The notes under the pieces are model-generated. The model was not told where the DNA came from and searched no databases. It worked only from the letters and a program-made list of their open reading frames with translations. 45,551 nucleotides of DNA, from assembly GCA_934167095.1 (NCBI GenBank), contig CAKPKE010000013.1, positions 1 to 45,551 of the forward strand. The letters are read 5' to 3'. Shown here piece by piece: positions 35,621 to 45,012 of the stretch (positions within the stretch are counted from its first letter, which is position 1; each line of letters starts with the position of its first letter). Both the position numbers and the translations under genes were made by a program. The stretch comes from an uncultured Clostridia bacterium (GTDB taxonomy: Bacteria > Bacillota > Clostridia > TANB77 > CAG-508).

Positions 35621-37240
35621 TTAATCTTTTTCCTGTTTTTCTTTCTCCACTTTATCTCTATAATTTCTCATTTCATCTAACTTAAAATTTATATTTTTAA
35701 TTTTAAATTCTTCATTGCTTGGAGTTTTAAATTCTTCAGTAGCCCTAATTTCTAGTTTTTTAGTTTGCTTTGTAGCATAAGCTTTTTTGTTTTCGTTTTT
35801 TACAGGTGCCTTTGTTTTAGCGCTAGATTGAATAGACTCAATTCTGTCATTATATTTTTCGAAGAACTTGCTTGAAGACTTTTTGTCTTTCTTCTTTTTA
35901 GCAACTTTAGTTTTATTTTTCTTTAATTTTTTCTTTGTATCTTTTACTTTATTTTCAAGCATTATATATCTTGTATCATTTTGCATGTCTTTGAATTTTA
36001 AATCTTCGCAAATAAGTTCCATAACACTTGTTGCTATTGCATCAGAGTTGTGCCTTATTCTTCCATTTTCTACTGTTGATAGATTTCTTTGAATTAATTT
36101 TATGCCTTCGTCTTTTACTTTTGATACATCTTGTTCTATTAATTCGCAACCTTCTTGATTATACTTTCTTATGTATTCTGGTACAATTTCGCCTGTATCA
36201 TAAATACAATAATCAAATATTCCTTTTCCGACATGGTCAATTATTGCTTTTACATGGTCATGCAATGTATAGTTGTCTGTTTGACCATATTCAGTCATTA
36301 TATTTCCTACATATATTTTGAAGCATTTTGTTTCTCTTATAGCCTTTGCAACACCTGGTATTAATAGGTTTGGAATAACATTTGTATACAGACTTCCTGG
36401 TCCTATTATTATACTGTCCGCTTCTTTTATTGCTTCAATTACACCTGGTGCAACTCTTGTATTTGTTGGTGAGATATACACTCTTGAAATTTTGCTTACT
36501 TTATTTGATATTTCACTCTTGATTTTTTCTCTGCTTTCTATAACAGTTCCATCTTCTAATTCAACACAAATTTTTACTCTATCTAATGTTGCTGGAAGTA
36601 CCTTTCCTGTTATGTTTAAAATATCTTTACTTTTTATAACAGCTTTTGAAAGATCTCCTTCTTTACTTCGCATTGCATTTAGATAAACATCTCCAAAAGT
36701 AATTTTATCACTTCCAATTTGATTCATTTCATAGTTTAGCAAACTATTCATTTCATCTTCATTATTAGCTAGTGCAATTAAACTTTCTTTTATGTCCTCA
36801 AGCTCTTTTATTCCACTTTCATTTTTTGCTCCATAGTCAGAAACAGTAACGACTGCAGTTATATTATCTGTATAATTTTTAAGACCTCTTAACACAGTAT
36901 TTAATCCACTTCCGCCACCAATTACAACTATTTTAGGGCCTTGATTATATACTTTTTTATTAAATATTAAAGAATTTACTTTTTGATTTTCGTCCCTTGT
37001 ATCTGTATCTTCTACTAATATTTCTAAAGTTCTTCTATGAATTTGAATTACACTTACTACCACGCAAATAAATCCTAATATAAACATTAATATTATAACA
37101 GCTAGATTCTTGAATTCCATTTCGTTTGTGACTAGAACTTTAGCAATTCCATAACAAACTAAAACTATTCCAATTAGCATTAATAGTATCCATCTTTTTA
37201 TTTTTGTTTTTTGTTTAAACCACGAAAAAAATCCTTTCAT
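35621..37240 (-). CDS. yvcK: YvcK-family gluconeogenesis factor with membrane anchor and basic tail
   Basis: A 539-residue protein. Two N-terminal membrane helices (about 15-33 and 40-65) precede the CofD/YvcK Rossmann domain starting VVIGGGSGLNTVLRGLKNYT and containing ITAVVTVSDYG, IIIGPGSLYTNVIPNLLIPG and KIYVGNIMTEYGQTDNYT. YvcK proteins bind UDP-sugars and steer cell-wall and gluconeogenic carbon flow. The last 130 or so residues are an unusually long, Lys-rich extension (KKKLKKNKTKVAKKKKDKK) not seen in the short Bacillus protein. It lies 106 bp downstream of murB, matching the usual murB-yvcK-whiA region. Confidence 0.9.
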   Translation of the reverse strand: MKGFFSWFKQKTKIKRWILLMLIGIVLVCYGIAKVLVTNEMEFKNLAVIILMFILGFICVVVSVIQIHRRTLEILVEDTDTRDENQKVNSLIFNKKVYNQGPKIVVIGGGSGLNTVLRGLKNYTDNITAVVTVSDYGAKNESGIKELEDIKESLIALANNEDEMNSLLNYEMNQIGSDKITFGDVYLNAMRSKEGDLSKAVIKSKDILNITGKVLPATLDRVKICVELEDGTVIESREKIKSEISNKVSKISRVYISPTNTRVAPGVIEAIKEADSIIIGPGSLYTNVIPNLLIPGVAKAIRETKCFKIYVGNIMTEYGQTDNYTLHDHVKAIIDHVGKGIFDYCIYDTGEIVPEYIRKYNQEGCELIEQDVSKVKDEGIKLIQRNLSTVENGRIRHNSDAIATSVMELICEDLKFKDMQNDTRYIMLENKVKDTKKKLKKNKTKVAKKKKDKKSSSKFFEKYNDRIESIQSSAKTKAPVKNENKKAYATKQTKKLEIRATEEFKTPSNEEFKIKNINFKLDEMRNYRDKVEKEKQEKD

Positions 37241-37346
37241 TTTTTAATTAATTTCCTTTCTCATTTTGCAAAATATACAATGTAGCATAGCTAAAAATAT
37301 TGCAATTACCATATTGAACATATACAGTGTTTAAAAATTGCTACAT

Positions 37347-38267
37347 TTACTCGCCTAATATTTCTACTTCAAGTTCTATTTCTTTACCAAATTTTTCATA
37401 TACTTTTTTCTTAATTACATCGCAAAGTTCTAATACATCTTTTGCTGTTGCTCCACCTAAATTTACCACAAAACCTGCATGTTTTTCAGATATTGCAGCA
37501 CCACCTACTCTGTATCCTTTTAATCCACATTCATCAATGAGTTTGGCTGTTGTGAAGTCTTTTCCTCTTTTAAATGTACTTCCTGCACTTGGCTTATCTG
37601 TAGGTTGCTTTTCAATTCTTTGCTTGTTATTTTCATTCATTTTATTTTGTATTTCTTCTTTAGTAGACTTAGTAAATTTTAATATTGTACTTAGTACAAC
37701 TTTATTTCCTGCAGAGAAAATACTTTTTCTATATTCAAATTTTTGCTCTTCATTATTTAAAGTTTTAACTTCTAATACATCTAAATCTATGTATTTTGTT
37801 GAAACTACAATGTCTTGCATTTGACTACCATAAGCTCCTGCATTCATTCTGACTGCTCCGCCTATTGTTCCTGGAATTCCACATGCAAACTCAAAGCCCG
37901 AAAGCTCATTATCTAGCAATATTCTTGCAAGCTTTGCATTTAGCATTCCTGCTCCAACGCTTATAGTTGTATCATCTAAGAATTCGTAAGTTTCATCACA
38001 AATTTTTATAACTAATCCTCTTATTCCTTTATCTTTTACTAAAATATTGCTACCATTTCCAACTATTGTTACTGGAACATTATTTTCTTTTGCAAATTTT
38101 AATATTTCAGATATATTTTTTATACTTTTTAATTTTACATATACATCAGCTGGTCCACCAATTTTTATTGATGTATGCTTACTCATTGGTTCGTTTATAA
38201 GTATATCATTTTCAGGAATATACTTTTTTAAGTTTTCAACAATTTTTGTATTTTCCAATAAATTCAC
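37347..38267 (-). CDS. murB: UDP-N-acetylmuramate dehydrogenase
   Basis: A 306-residue FAD enzyme that completes UDP-MurNAc synthesis. Visible motifs: KIGGPADVYV, the FAD-binding TIVGNGSNILVKDKGIRG, ACGIPGTIGGAVRMNAGAYG, the proton-donor Ser in PSAGSTFKRG and the C-terminal EKHAGFVVNLGGATAKDV. Length fits type II MurB. First gene of the leftward run murB-yvcK-GH133-holA-HExxH gene. Confidence 0.96.
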   Translation of the reverse strand: MNLLENTKIVENLKKYIPENDILINEPMSKHTSIKIGGPADVYVKLKSIKNISEILKFAKENNVPVTIVGNGSNILVKDKGIRGLVIKICDETYEFLDDTTISVGAGMLNAKLARILLDNELSGFEFACGIPGTIGGAVRMNAGAYGSQMQDIVVSTKYIDLDVLEVKTLNNEEQKFEYRKSIFSAGNKVVLSTILKFTKSTKEEIQNKMNENNKQRIEKQPTDKPSAGSTFKRGKDFTTAKLIDECGLKGYRVGGAAISEKHAGFVVNLGGATAKDVLELCDVIKKKVYEKFGKEIELEVEILGE

Positions 38268-38362
38268 CTCTGTTTTAGAGTATTTTTGTAATTGAAATTT
38301 ATGTACAATTTCGGGTTTATTTTATCATTTATGTTATGAATTTACAAGCTTATATACAAAGA

Positions 38363-38392
38363 AAAAGGCAAAAAATTTCTTTTCTGCCTTTT
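38363..38392. terminator. hairpin terminator downstream of the symporter gene
   Basis: AAAAGGCA (38363-38370) pairs with TGCCTTTT (38385-38392). The minus strand continues TTTTTC, so it serves the symporter gene that ends at 38445. Confidence 0.75.
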
Positions 38393-38444
38393 ATGTATAT
38401 CTTATTTATTTCTTCTTATTTATTCGTTTAATTTTTCTTAAATT

Positions 38445-39704
38445 TTATTCTTCTATTTCTTTCTTTTTATCCATCCAGTCTTTACCATCAACGACTCTTG
38501 CTGTCATCATTGCTGTTGCAGTATCACCTATAACATTTAATACTGTAGCTGGTGCATCTATAATTGTTGCTACCATTGTAAGTATTGGAAGTGCTGCTAC
38601 TGGATATCCCATTAATGATAATATCATCATTTCTGATATTGTTCCACCACCTATTGGAACAGCTGTTATTAGTAAGTTTGCAATTATTGATACTAATAGA
38701 ACTTGCCATATACTTGGATTTGTTGCAAATAGACAAACTAAGAACATTATTTTAAATACTGAACCTATTGCAGAACCATCTTTATGGAATGATGTTCCAA
38801 GTGGTATTACTGTATCCGCAATGTCTTCTGAAACACCAATGTTTTTAGCAGATTGCATATTTACTGGTATTGATGCTCCTGATGAACATGTTGCAAGTGC
38901 TGTTACTGTTGCTGGAATTATATTTTTCCAGAAAGCTACAACTCCTTTTTTTCCTCCTGCTATAAATGCATATACTGTATATACTCCAAAATAATATACA
39001 AGTGTTACAACTAAATATATTATAAAAGTTCTTAGGTATCCTACAGCTATTGAACTTCCAAAAGTTCCTACTAATGCTGCAAAATAGCAACCAAGTCCTA
39101 TTGGTGCATAGTAATTTATAAGTTCTATAAATTTCAATATTATTTCATAAGCTGAATTCAAGAATTTTTCAACTGGTTCTGCTTTTTCTCCAGCCATTCT
39201 CATAGCAAATCCAAATAATACCGAAAATGCAACTAATGCTATAATATTGTTTTTAGAAAGTAATCCATAAAAGTCTGATACAGTTAACGCTTTAACTGTT
39301 CTTTCTAATACAGTCATATCTTCAGTTGTTGTTTCTTCTGTTTCTTCAGTTCCAGTTTCTAATGAAGCTTTAATTTGTTCACCATTTTCAGTATCAACTA
39401 ACTTTACAACATTTGTTGCAAATACACCAACAAGTGCTGCAATTATTGTTGTTGCTGCAAATAAAACTATAATTGTTATTAATATTTTTCCTAATCTTTT
39501 AGGTTGTTTTATTTTACTAATTGATGTAGTTATACTTAAAAATATTAATGGAACTATTGTGACGAATAATAAATTTAAGAAGACATCCCCTAGTGGGCTT
39601 AAGACAGCTGCTTTTTCTCCAAATGCTATTCCTACGATAGCGCCAATTATTATCGCAGCTAAAAGTATAATAACTGACTTGTAAGTTTTAAAAAAATTTT
39701 TCAT
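38445..39704 (-). CDS. dicarboxylate/amino acid:cation symporter (SstT-like)
   Basis: A 419-residue DAACS-family transporter with about eight membrane helices and two re-entrant loops. Key motifs: SSGASIPVNMQSAKNIG (hairpin 1 serine-rich motif), VIPLGTSFHKDGSAIGSVFK and GGGTISEMMILSLMGYPVAA (hairpin 2), with IDAPATVLNVIGDTATAMM in the last helix. The serine-rich motif and IPVNM are closest to serine/threonine transporter SstT, but substrate is uncertain. A periplasmic acidic insert (ETGTEETEETTTED) is unusual. Single gene with its own terminator. Confidence 0.88.
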   Translation of the reverse strand: MKNFFKTYKSVIILLAAIIIGAIVGIAFGEKAAVLSPLGDVFLNLLFVTIVPLIFLSITTSISKIKQPKRLGKILITIIVLFAATTIIAALVGVFATNVVKLVDTENGEQIKASLETGTEETEETTTEDMTVLERTVKALTVSDFYGLLSKNNIIALVAFSVLFGFAMRMAGEKAEPVEKFLNSAYEIILKFIELINYYAPIGLGCYFAALVGTFGSSIAVGYLRTFIIYLVVTLVYYFGVYTVYAFIAGGKKGVVAFWKNIIPATVTALATCSSGASIPVNMQSAKNIGVSEDIADTVIPLGTSFHKDGSAIGSVFKIMFLVCLFATNPSIWQVLLVSIIANLLITAVPIGGGTISEMMILSLMGYPVAALPILTMVATIIDAPATVLNVIGDTATAMMTARVVDGKDWMDKKKEIEE

Positions 39705-39899
39705 AATACTTTCTCCTATAAAAAGAAGCGTTATTGAGAAATATAATTATATCGCTCTCATTCGTGTAAGATTATAACATAACATACTTTTTTTGACAAT
39801 ATGTATATTTTATTTTATGCAAATAATATAAAAAAATGCTTGGTTGGGTGTGTTTTTTTGTTATGATTTTGGACTATATATTTGTTTTTAGTCAAAAGA

Positions 39900-39929
39900 A
39901 AAGGCTATGCTTAATTTAGCATAGCCTTT
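39900..39929. terminator. terminator of the pseudopilin fusion gene
   Basis: A perfect 11-bp stem AAAGGCTATGC (39900-39910) with GCATAGCCTTT (39919-39929) and an 8-nt loop. T-rich sequence follows on both strands. Confidence 0.8.
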
Positions 39930-39943
39930 ATAAAAATATTTTT

Positions 39944-41224
39944 TTAATAAAGTGAAATACGGAAACCGACACGACTACCACTACTTGTTGTTATATTACT
40001 ATTGCGGTTAGATGCAGGATTTTCAGAACCTGTACCCTTATAATTACCTCCTCTATTAGCACAAGGATAATTGCTGTCAGAGGTATCCTCTAATGTCCAC
40101 TCCCAGACATTTCCGGCTATATCATATATATTCATTAAACAATTTTGATCTACTGCTCCTGTCGTTAATAATATTCCGTTTCCACTGCTTAAAGATAATT
40201 TATTAGAATTTGTATCTACAAAATTTGTTATTGGTATATTATATTCATTCCATGTAGAGTTTAAAGTATAACTAGAATACACTGCATACCTTCCTCTATT
40301 TATAGTAAATGTTGAATTATTATAATTTCCTATTATTGTACTATTAGAATTTAATTTTGATACTATTTCTATATCTGTTGCTGATAATTTATTTTCTATA
40401 AATTTTAGTACTAAGTCCCATTGCACTCCAAACATTAAACTTCCTTTATATGTTGTTGCATTTTTTGTATATATTACCATTTCGGCTAACTTTTTGGCTT
40501 GTGTTCTTGTTACATAAGTATATGGATATAAATTTGACTTTGATTTTGGATCTACTGCTATAGCATCGTTTTTTGTCGTTCTATTTTCTGTTATTCCAGC
40601 TTCATACTTTGCAACCCAAAAACCTCCATTTTGATACACACTCTTTAGCATTTTTTGCTTTTGAGTTGTATACTGTTCTGTTGTATACCAATCTGCAGTA
40701 TTATTTGTGTCTTCATGCCATTCGTCCTTAAAATTCGTTTCTATCGTTTTTTGACCTTTTCTATATATCATTGTATAAGTATGCAAATCATTTTCTATTT
40801 TTGTATATTCTTCTTCAGAAAATTCTGTTATTGCTAATCTTGCTGTTTGATATACTTCTTCTGTCATTGGTACTTCTACCCATACATATTGATTTCCATC
40901 TGAATCTTGTATTGTTAAACCATTTGCTAAATTTGTACCATTAACTTTTGTAAATTCATCTCCTGGCATATATGGTTTTGTCTCATTTGTTTGTGGTAAT
41001 TCTGTATTGTTCACAACTTCTGATATAAAATCTGATGCACTATCCATCTGTGTTTTTTCATTTACTTCAGCAGTTTTTGTTTGCTCTCTTGCTTCTTTTG
41101 CTTGTGTTATTAGTCCATTTTCTCCTAGTACTAGATTAATACTTACTCCTGCTAGAATTAAAAGAACAACTATTGTTACAACTAATGCTACTAATGTAAT
41201 ACCTGATTGATTTTTCATCTTCAT
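39944..41224 (-). CDS. pseudopilin N-terminus fused to a formylglycine-generating-enzyme-like domain
   Basis: A 426-residue fusion. The N-terminus MKMKNQSGITLVALVVTIVV is a class III (prepilin) leader cut after Gly, with the hydrophobic helix VLLILAGVSINLVLG. The C-terminal part resembles FGE-sulfatase/C-type-lectin-like proteins: GFWVAKYEAGITENR, ARLAI... and finally NVWEWTLEDTSDSNYPC, ANRGGNYKG and SGSRVGFRISLY. The catalytic Cys pair of true FGE is not evident, so this is probably a binding domain displayed on a pilus-like fibre. A single gene; the nearest ribosome-site-like GGAAGG is rather far from the ATG. Processing by the prepilin peptidase at 20172 is inferred. Confidence 0.8.
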   Translation of the reverse strand: MKMKNQSGITLVALVVTIVVLLILAGVSINLVLGENGLITQAKEAREQTKTAEVNEKTQMDSASDFISEVVNNTELPQTNETKPYMPGDEFTKVNGTNLANGLTIQDSDGNQYVWVEVPMTEEVYQTARLAITEFSEEEYTKIENDLHTYTMIYRKGQKTIETNFKDEWHEDTNNTADWYTTEQYTTQKQKMLKSVYQNGGFWVAKYEAGITENRTTKNDAIAVDPKSKSNLYPYTYVTRTQAKKLAEMVIYTKNATTYKGSLMFGVQWDLVLKFIENKLSATDIEIVSKLNSNSTIIGNYNNSTFTINRGRYAVYSSYTLNSTWNEYNIPITNFVDTNSNKLSLSSGNGILLTTGAVDQNCLMNIYDIAGNVWEWTLEDTSDSNYPCANRGGNYKGTGSENPASNRNSNITTSSGSRVGFRISLY

Positions 41225-41423
41225 TTTCTTTATTTTTCCTTCCGTTTTTTATTATTTTCTTACATACCAAAATTTTTATGCATTTATTTTACATATTTTC
41301 TTATGTATCATATCAAATATTATATTTGTAGTATTTCTAATATTCCAGTGAGTGTTATTCACACCAGTGTTTATTTCTTTAAAAAGATTTGTACTTTAAA
41401 ACTTATCACAACTTTTTGTTAAT

Positions 41424-41460
41424 AAAAAACAGCAACATAGAATTTTATTTTCTACATTGC
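41424..41460 (-). terminator. terminator downstream of the Rpn gene
   Basis: GCAACATAGAA pairs with TTCTACATTGC (11 bp, two G-U pairs) and is followed on the minus strand by six T (complement of 41424-41429). Confidence 0.7.
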
Positions 41461-41477
41461 CATCTATATTATTTATT

Positions 41478-42423
41478 TTATAAATTTTCTATCTCTTCTT
41501 TTGATAATTCTGTATATTCCATTATTTCTTCTATTGCTAAACCTTTTGTTTTCATTTTTTTGGCCACAGCTAGCTTTTCTTCTTTTTTTCCAACTTTTTT
41601 ACCTTTTGCTAATCCGTTTCTTTTCGCCAAATTCTTCGCCGGCTTTATGTCCATGTTCATAGTTTGCTCTTACTTCTGAGTTATATCTCATTATTGCCCA
41701 TTCTCTGTCTTCGTATCTTTGTCTTTCTTCTGGACTTAAGCTTATTTTTTCTAGTTCGTCTATTGCTTTTTTTACTTCTTTATTTTCTTTTGCTGCTTCT
41801 GCCATCTTTTCTTCACTCCCCTCTATTAACCACAACCATTGCGCTAGCTTTGTACTGCAGTCTGGATTTTTCTTTTTAAATTTTTCTAATTCTATAAAAT
41901 GTACCTCAAATGTATCTGTAAGTACTTCCTCTTCTGGATTTATATTTAGTTCTACATATTCTTCTGGTTTTGTTTTTTTAAATATCATTTTTGCCACTGA
42001 ATGATATGCATTTCTATCTAAATATGAAAAGTTTAATATATTTATTGCTATTATCTCTTTTTGCATTTCATACTTATTACCAGCCTTTAATTGCTCTGAT
42101 GCAAGCTTTGATATATATGTCATAGTTCTTTGTCTAAAATTATATTCATTTGATACTTGCATTTCTACATCTACTATTTTTTTGCCGTCAATGTCAACTT
42201 TTATATCTAATATTCCTAATTTTTCATCTGCCATATCTGGTGTTAATTCTGGGTTTTTAACCTCTACATTTTTTATTTTTGTATCTAACACTGCTTCTAA
42301 AAATGCCTTTAATATAGAATTATTTTCTTCACTTGCAAATATTCTTTTAAATACATAATCTGATTTTAATGGTAATCTTTTGATTTCATTATTTTTAACA
42401 ATATTATTGTTTTTATTTATCAT
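41478..42423 (-). CDS. Rpn-family PD-(D/E)XK nuclease/transposase-like protein, read through one +1 shift at CGG
   Basis: Conceptual product of 314 residues. The N-terminus has PLKSDYVFKRIFASEEN, then the nuclease core LGILDIKVDIDGKKIVDVEMQVSN (Asp...Glu-x-Gln) and FRQRTMTYISKLASEQLKAG, hallmarks of Rpn recombination-promoting nucleases. Codon 270 is CGG in AAA-CGG-ATT (C at 41616). Omitting that C gives GEKK-GLAKGKKVGKKEEK and the usual C-terminal IAxxLxxKGxxxEEI-type helix (AKKMKTKGLAIEEIMEYT). Without the shift the protein ends five codons after the CGG. The family normally has this Lys-rich tail, so the extended reading is favoured. Confidence 0.82.
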
Positions 42424-42819
42424 TTATCTTCCTTTCCATTTTACTATAACAGCTATTATTTTTCAACTGTTTAGTAAAATTTCTTTGATTTTTTTCTTTT
42501 TATTTACTAATTAGTTTTTTGTACGATAATTAAACATAATAAGCTTGCTTATTATTCTCATTCATTTGTTAATTTGTTGGATTTTAATTTAGAATTAAAT
42601 TTCTATTTGCTTTATGCAAATCTTTTTTGATTAAATTAAAACAATATTGTTTTTTACTCGATTCAAATCTTTTTTAATTATAACTGCAAAGTACTGAAAA
42701 AGCAAGAAAAATCGTTCGTCAAATTATGACATATCTTTTCATTATTCTCATTCTTACAAAATATTTTTATCAAAATACAAAACGCCATGTAAAAAATTCA
42801 CATAGCGTTTTGTATTATA
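42424..42819. other. 396-bp intergenic region with the flippase-gene terminator
   Basis: No gene seen. It holds a 16-bp palindrome AAAACAATATTGTTTT (about 42639-42654), two copies of a CAAATCTTTTTT motif and two of TTATTCTCATTC. At its right end is a terminator: AATACAAAACGC (42774-42785) with GCGTTTTGTATT (42805-42816), serving the flippase gene on the minus strand. Confidence 0.65.
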
Positions 42820-44229
42820 TTAATCATTATTCTTTGATTTTATTCTTCTTACTATTGGATTTATAATTCCCTTTATAAAATTCTTATTTGTATATATACA
42901 GTAAATTAAAACTATAACAAATGTAATTGCACTCATTACTGTATTTCTGTAATAATAAGTAACAAGAGTTATTATTAGTAGTAAATAATAAATAATATTT
43001 GGTTTTGATTTTAATTTAATATAGTCTTGTAATTTATATCTTCTATATACATAAACAACTAAATTTGAAATTAATGTTGAAAAACTTGCTGCATAGATTC
43101 CAAACTTTGGTATAAAAATTGCGTTTATAACTATATTTATAATTGCAGCTCCAACGGTTGTTGAACCCATAATTTTTGTATTTTTGTATGCAGTAAATAT
43201 TCCTCCGTAAAAGTTCGACATATTTGTATAATATATTGCAACTGTAAGTATTGGAATATACATATATGCATCGTTATAGCTTTCATTAATAAATTTTGAA
43301 AATGCAAATGGCATTATTGCAATTAGTCCTAAAACTACTGCATGCAAGAAATTTCTTACATCTTTATAAATTCCATTATAGTATTTTTCTTTATTTTCCT
43401 GTTTTATTATCTTTGCTGCTGATTCTTTCCATGCTGTTGAGAAAAATCCATAACATGTATATATAATATTAGGAAACTTATTTGCTATTGAGTATATTCC
43501 ATTTGCTGCATTTCCAACCATTAAGTTTAACATTAGTCTATCTGATAAACTTATTATTATCCATGATAGATTATTTGGAACAAGTGGCACTGAATATCTA
43601 ATCATTTCTGTAAGAGTTCTTCTACTTAGATATTTTTTAGCAACATATTTTCTTAGATGTAACATTGCAAAAATCACAAGTGCTGTTAATGTATTTGCTA
43701 TTGTATTTGCCCAAAGTAGACCTACTGCCCCAAGCTTAAATCCTAAAATAAATAATATATTTAGAATTATAGTTGAAACTCCTAAAATAAAATTACTTAA
43801 AGAATATAATTTTATTTTTCCATTTCCCCTTGCAACAGCATTACTTAGTCCAATTAAAATATTTGATACTATAAATAATAAAAATGCTACTAAATATTCA
43901 TAATGCATTATTAGCATAACAACTGTTGCTATAGCAGAAAACACTACTGTTCCAAAGGTTGTATAAAACACAGTTGCAGTTATTATTTTCTTTTTTTCTT
44001 TTGGCGTTTCTGCATCAATTAAGAATCTGAACATTGATTCTTCCATCATTAATGTGATTATTGGAAGCAAAAATGTAGATAAAGTTACCCAGAAATCATA
44101 AGTTCCATATTCATCTGGAGTTAATGCATTTGTATATAATGGCAATAGAATAAAAGAAATTATTTGAGTACCAAGTTTTCCTATTGCTATGATTATTGTG
44201 TTAAATAATAATTGTTTTTTTTGATCCAT
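42820..44229 (-). CDS. polysaccharide flippase (Wzx/MATE-like)
   Basis: A 469-residue protein with about 12-14 membrane helices. The first, LLFNTIIIAIGKLGTQIISFILLPLY in part, and the NALTPDEYGTYDFW motif are typical of Wzx/RfbX oligosaccharide flippases of the MOP superfamily. It would move lipid-linked sugars across the membrane for surface glycan assembly. The C-terminal tail is basic (NPIVRRIKSKNND). A single gene between its terminator and mntP; no glycosyltransferase genes adjoin it here. Confidence 0.9.
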   Translation of the reverse strand: MDQKKQLLFNTIIIAIGKLGTQIISFILLPLYTNALTPDEYGTYDFWVTLSTFLLPIITLMMEESMFRFLIDAETPKEKKKIITATVFYTTFGTVVFSAIATVVMLIMHYEYLVAFLLFIVSNILIGLSNAVARGNGKIKLYSLSNFILGVSTIILNILFILGFKLGAVGLLWANTIANTLTALVIFAMLHLRKYVAKKYLSRRTLTEMIRYSVPLVPNNLSWIIISLSDRLMLNLMVGNAANGIYSIANKFPNIIYTCYGFFSTAWKESAAKIIKQENKEKYYNGIYKDVRNFLHAVVLGLIAIMPFAFSKFINESYNDAYMYIPILTVAIYYTNMSNFYGGIFTAYKNTKIMGSTTVGAAIINIVINAIFIPKFGIYAASFSTLISNLVVYVYRRYKLQDYIKLKSKPNIIYYLLLIITLVTYYYRNTVMSAITFVIVLIYCIYTNKNFIKGIINPIVRRIKSKNND

Positions 44230-44308
44230 ATATTCCTCTCTTTATATATATTAACTTTTATAATTTTACTCTAAAATCAAAAAAATATCAACATGAATCA
44301 ATATTATA

Positions 44309-44872
44309 TTAAAATTGTATAATACCTAAATGTTCTAATAATATTTTTATTCCTAATAAAATTAAAATAGCTCCTCCTAATATTTGAGCTTTTGTTTTAA
44401 ATTTATTTCCAAATTTTTTGCCTATAGCAACTCCAATAAATGACAAAACAAATGTAATAATTCCAATTGTGATACTTGGCATGGCTATTTTTATACTTAA
44501 ACATGCAAAAGTAATTCCACAAGCTAGTGCATCAATACTTGTAGCAAGAGCCAAAGGCACCATCGTTTTAAAACTTACATCATCATTGTAACTTTCTTCC
44601 TTTTGAAATACCTCTCGTATCATATTAATTCCAATGCATACAAGTAAAACAAAAGCCACCCAGTGGTCAATATTCTTTATAAATTCTTCAAATGAATTTC
44701 CAAGCAAATCACCTATTAAGACCATTCCTGCTTGGAATACTCCAAAGTATAGACCAACAATTTCAGCCTTTTTATAATTTATTTTTTTCATTGAAAGACC
44801 TTTACAAATAGACACTGCAAAAGCATCCATTGCAAGACCTATACCTATAAAAAAAATTTCTATAAAGCTCAT
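44309..44872 (-). CDS. mntP: manganese efflux pump MntP
   Basis: A 187-residue, six-helix protein with the duplicated MntP (YebN) pattern: GIGLAMDAFAVSICKGLSMKK in the first half and ALATSIDALACGITFACL in the second, each with the conserved Asp that handles Mn(II). Exports manganese. AGGAG precedes the ATG. I saw no yybP-ykoY manganese riboswitch in the 140-bp upstream region. Confidence 0.94.
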   Translation of the reverse strand: MSFIEIFFIGIGLAMDAFAVSICKGLSMKKINYKKAEIVGLYFGVFQAGMVLIGDLLGNSFEEFIKNIDHWVAFVLLVCIGINMIREVFQKEESYNDDVSFKTMVPLALATSIDALACGITFACLSIKIAMPSITIGIITFVLSFIGVAIGKKFGNKFKTKAQILGGAILILLGIKILLEHLGIIQF

Positions 44873-45012
44873 AAAAACTCTCCTACTTTATATTTTTATT
44901 CGCACTATTTGTTTATTATAACATATCTATTCTATACATATTCTAATTTTGTCAATTAATAACTTTTTTTCCTTAAAGAAGAATTGTTTCTACTACATCA
45001 ATATTAAGCCTC

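Noticed and set aside
38524..39090. Leftward Ser/Asn-rich open frames inside the symporter gene
   Set aside because: They are out-of-frame shadows of the transporter coding sequence and lack starts with ribosome sites.
17286..41616. The extra C residues as sequencing or assembly errors
   Set aside because: Not excluded, but errors do not know the reading frame. All five lie at a codon boundary directly before a Gly codon and create in-frame CGG; no other type of frameshift is seen.
44873..45012. yybP-ykoY manganese riboswitch before mntP
   Set aside because: The upstream region is short and AT-rich without the conserved paired elements.
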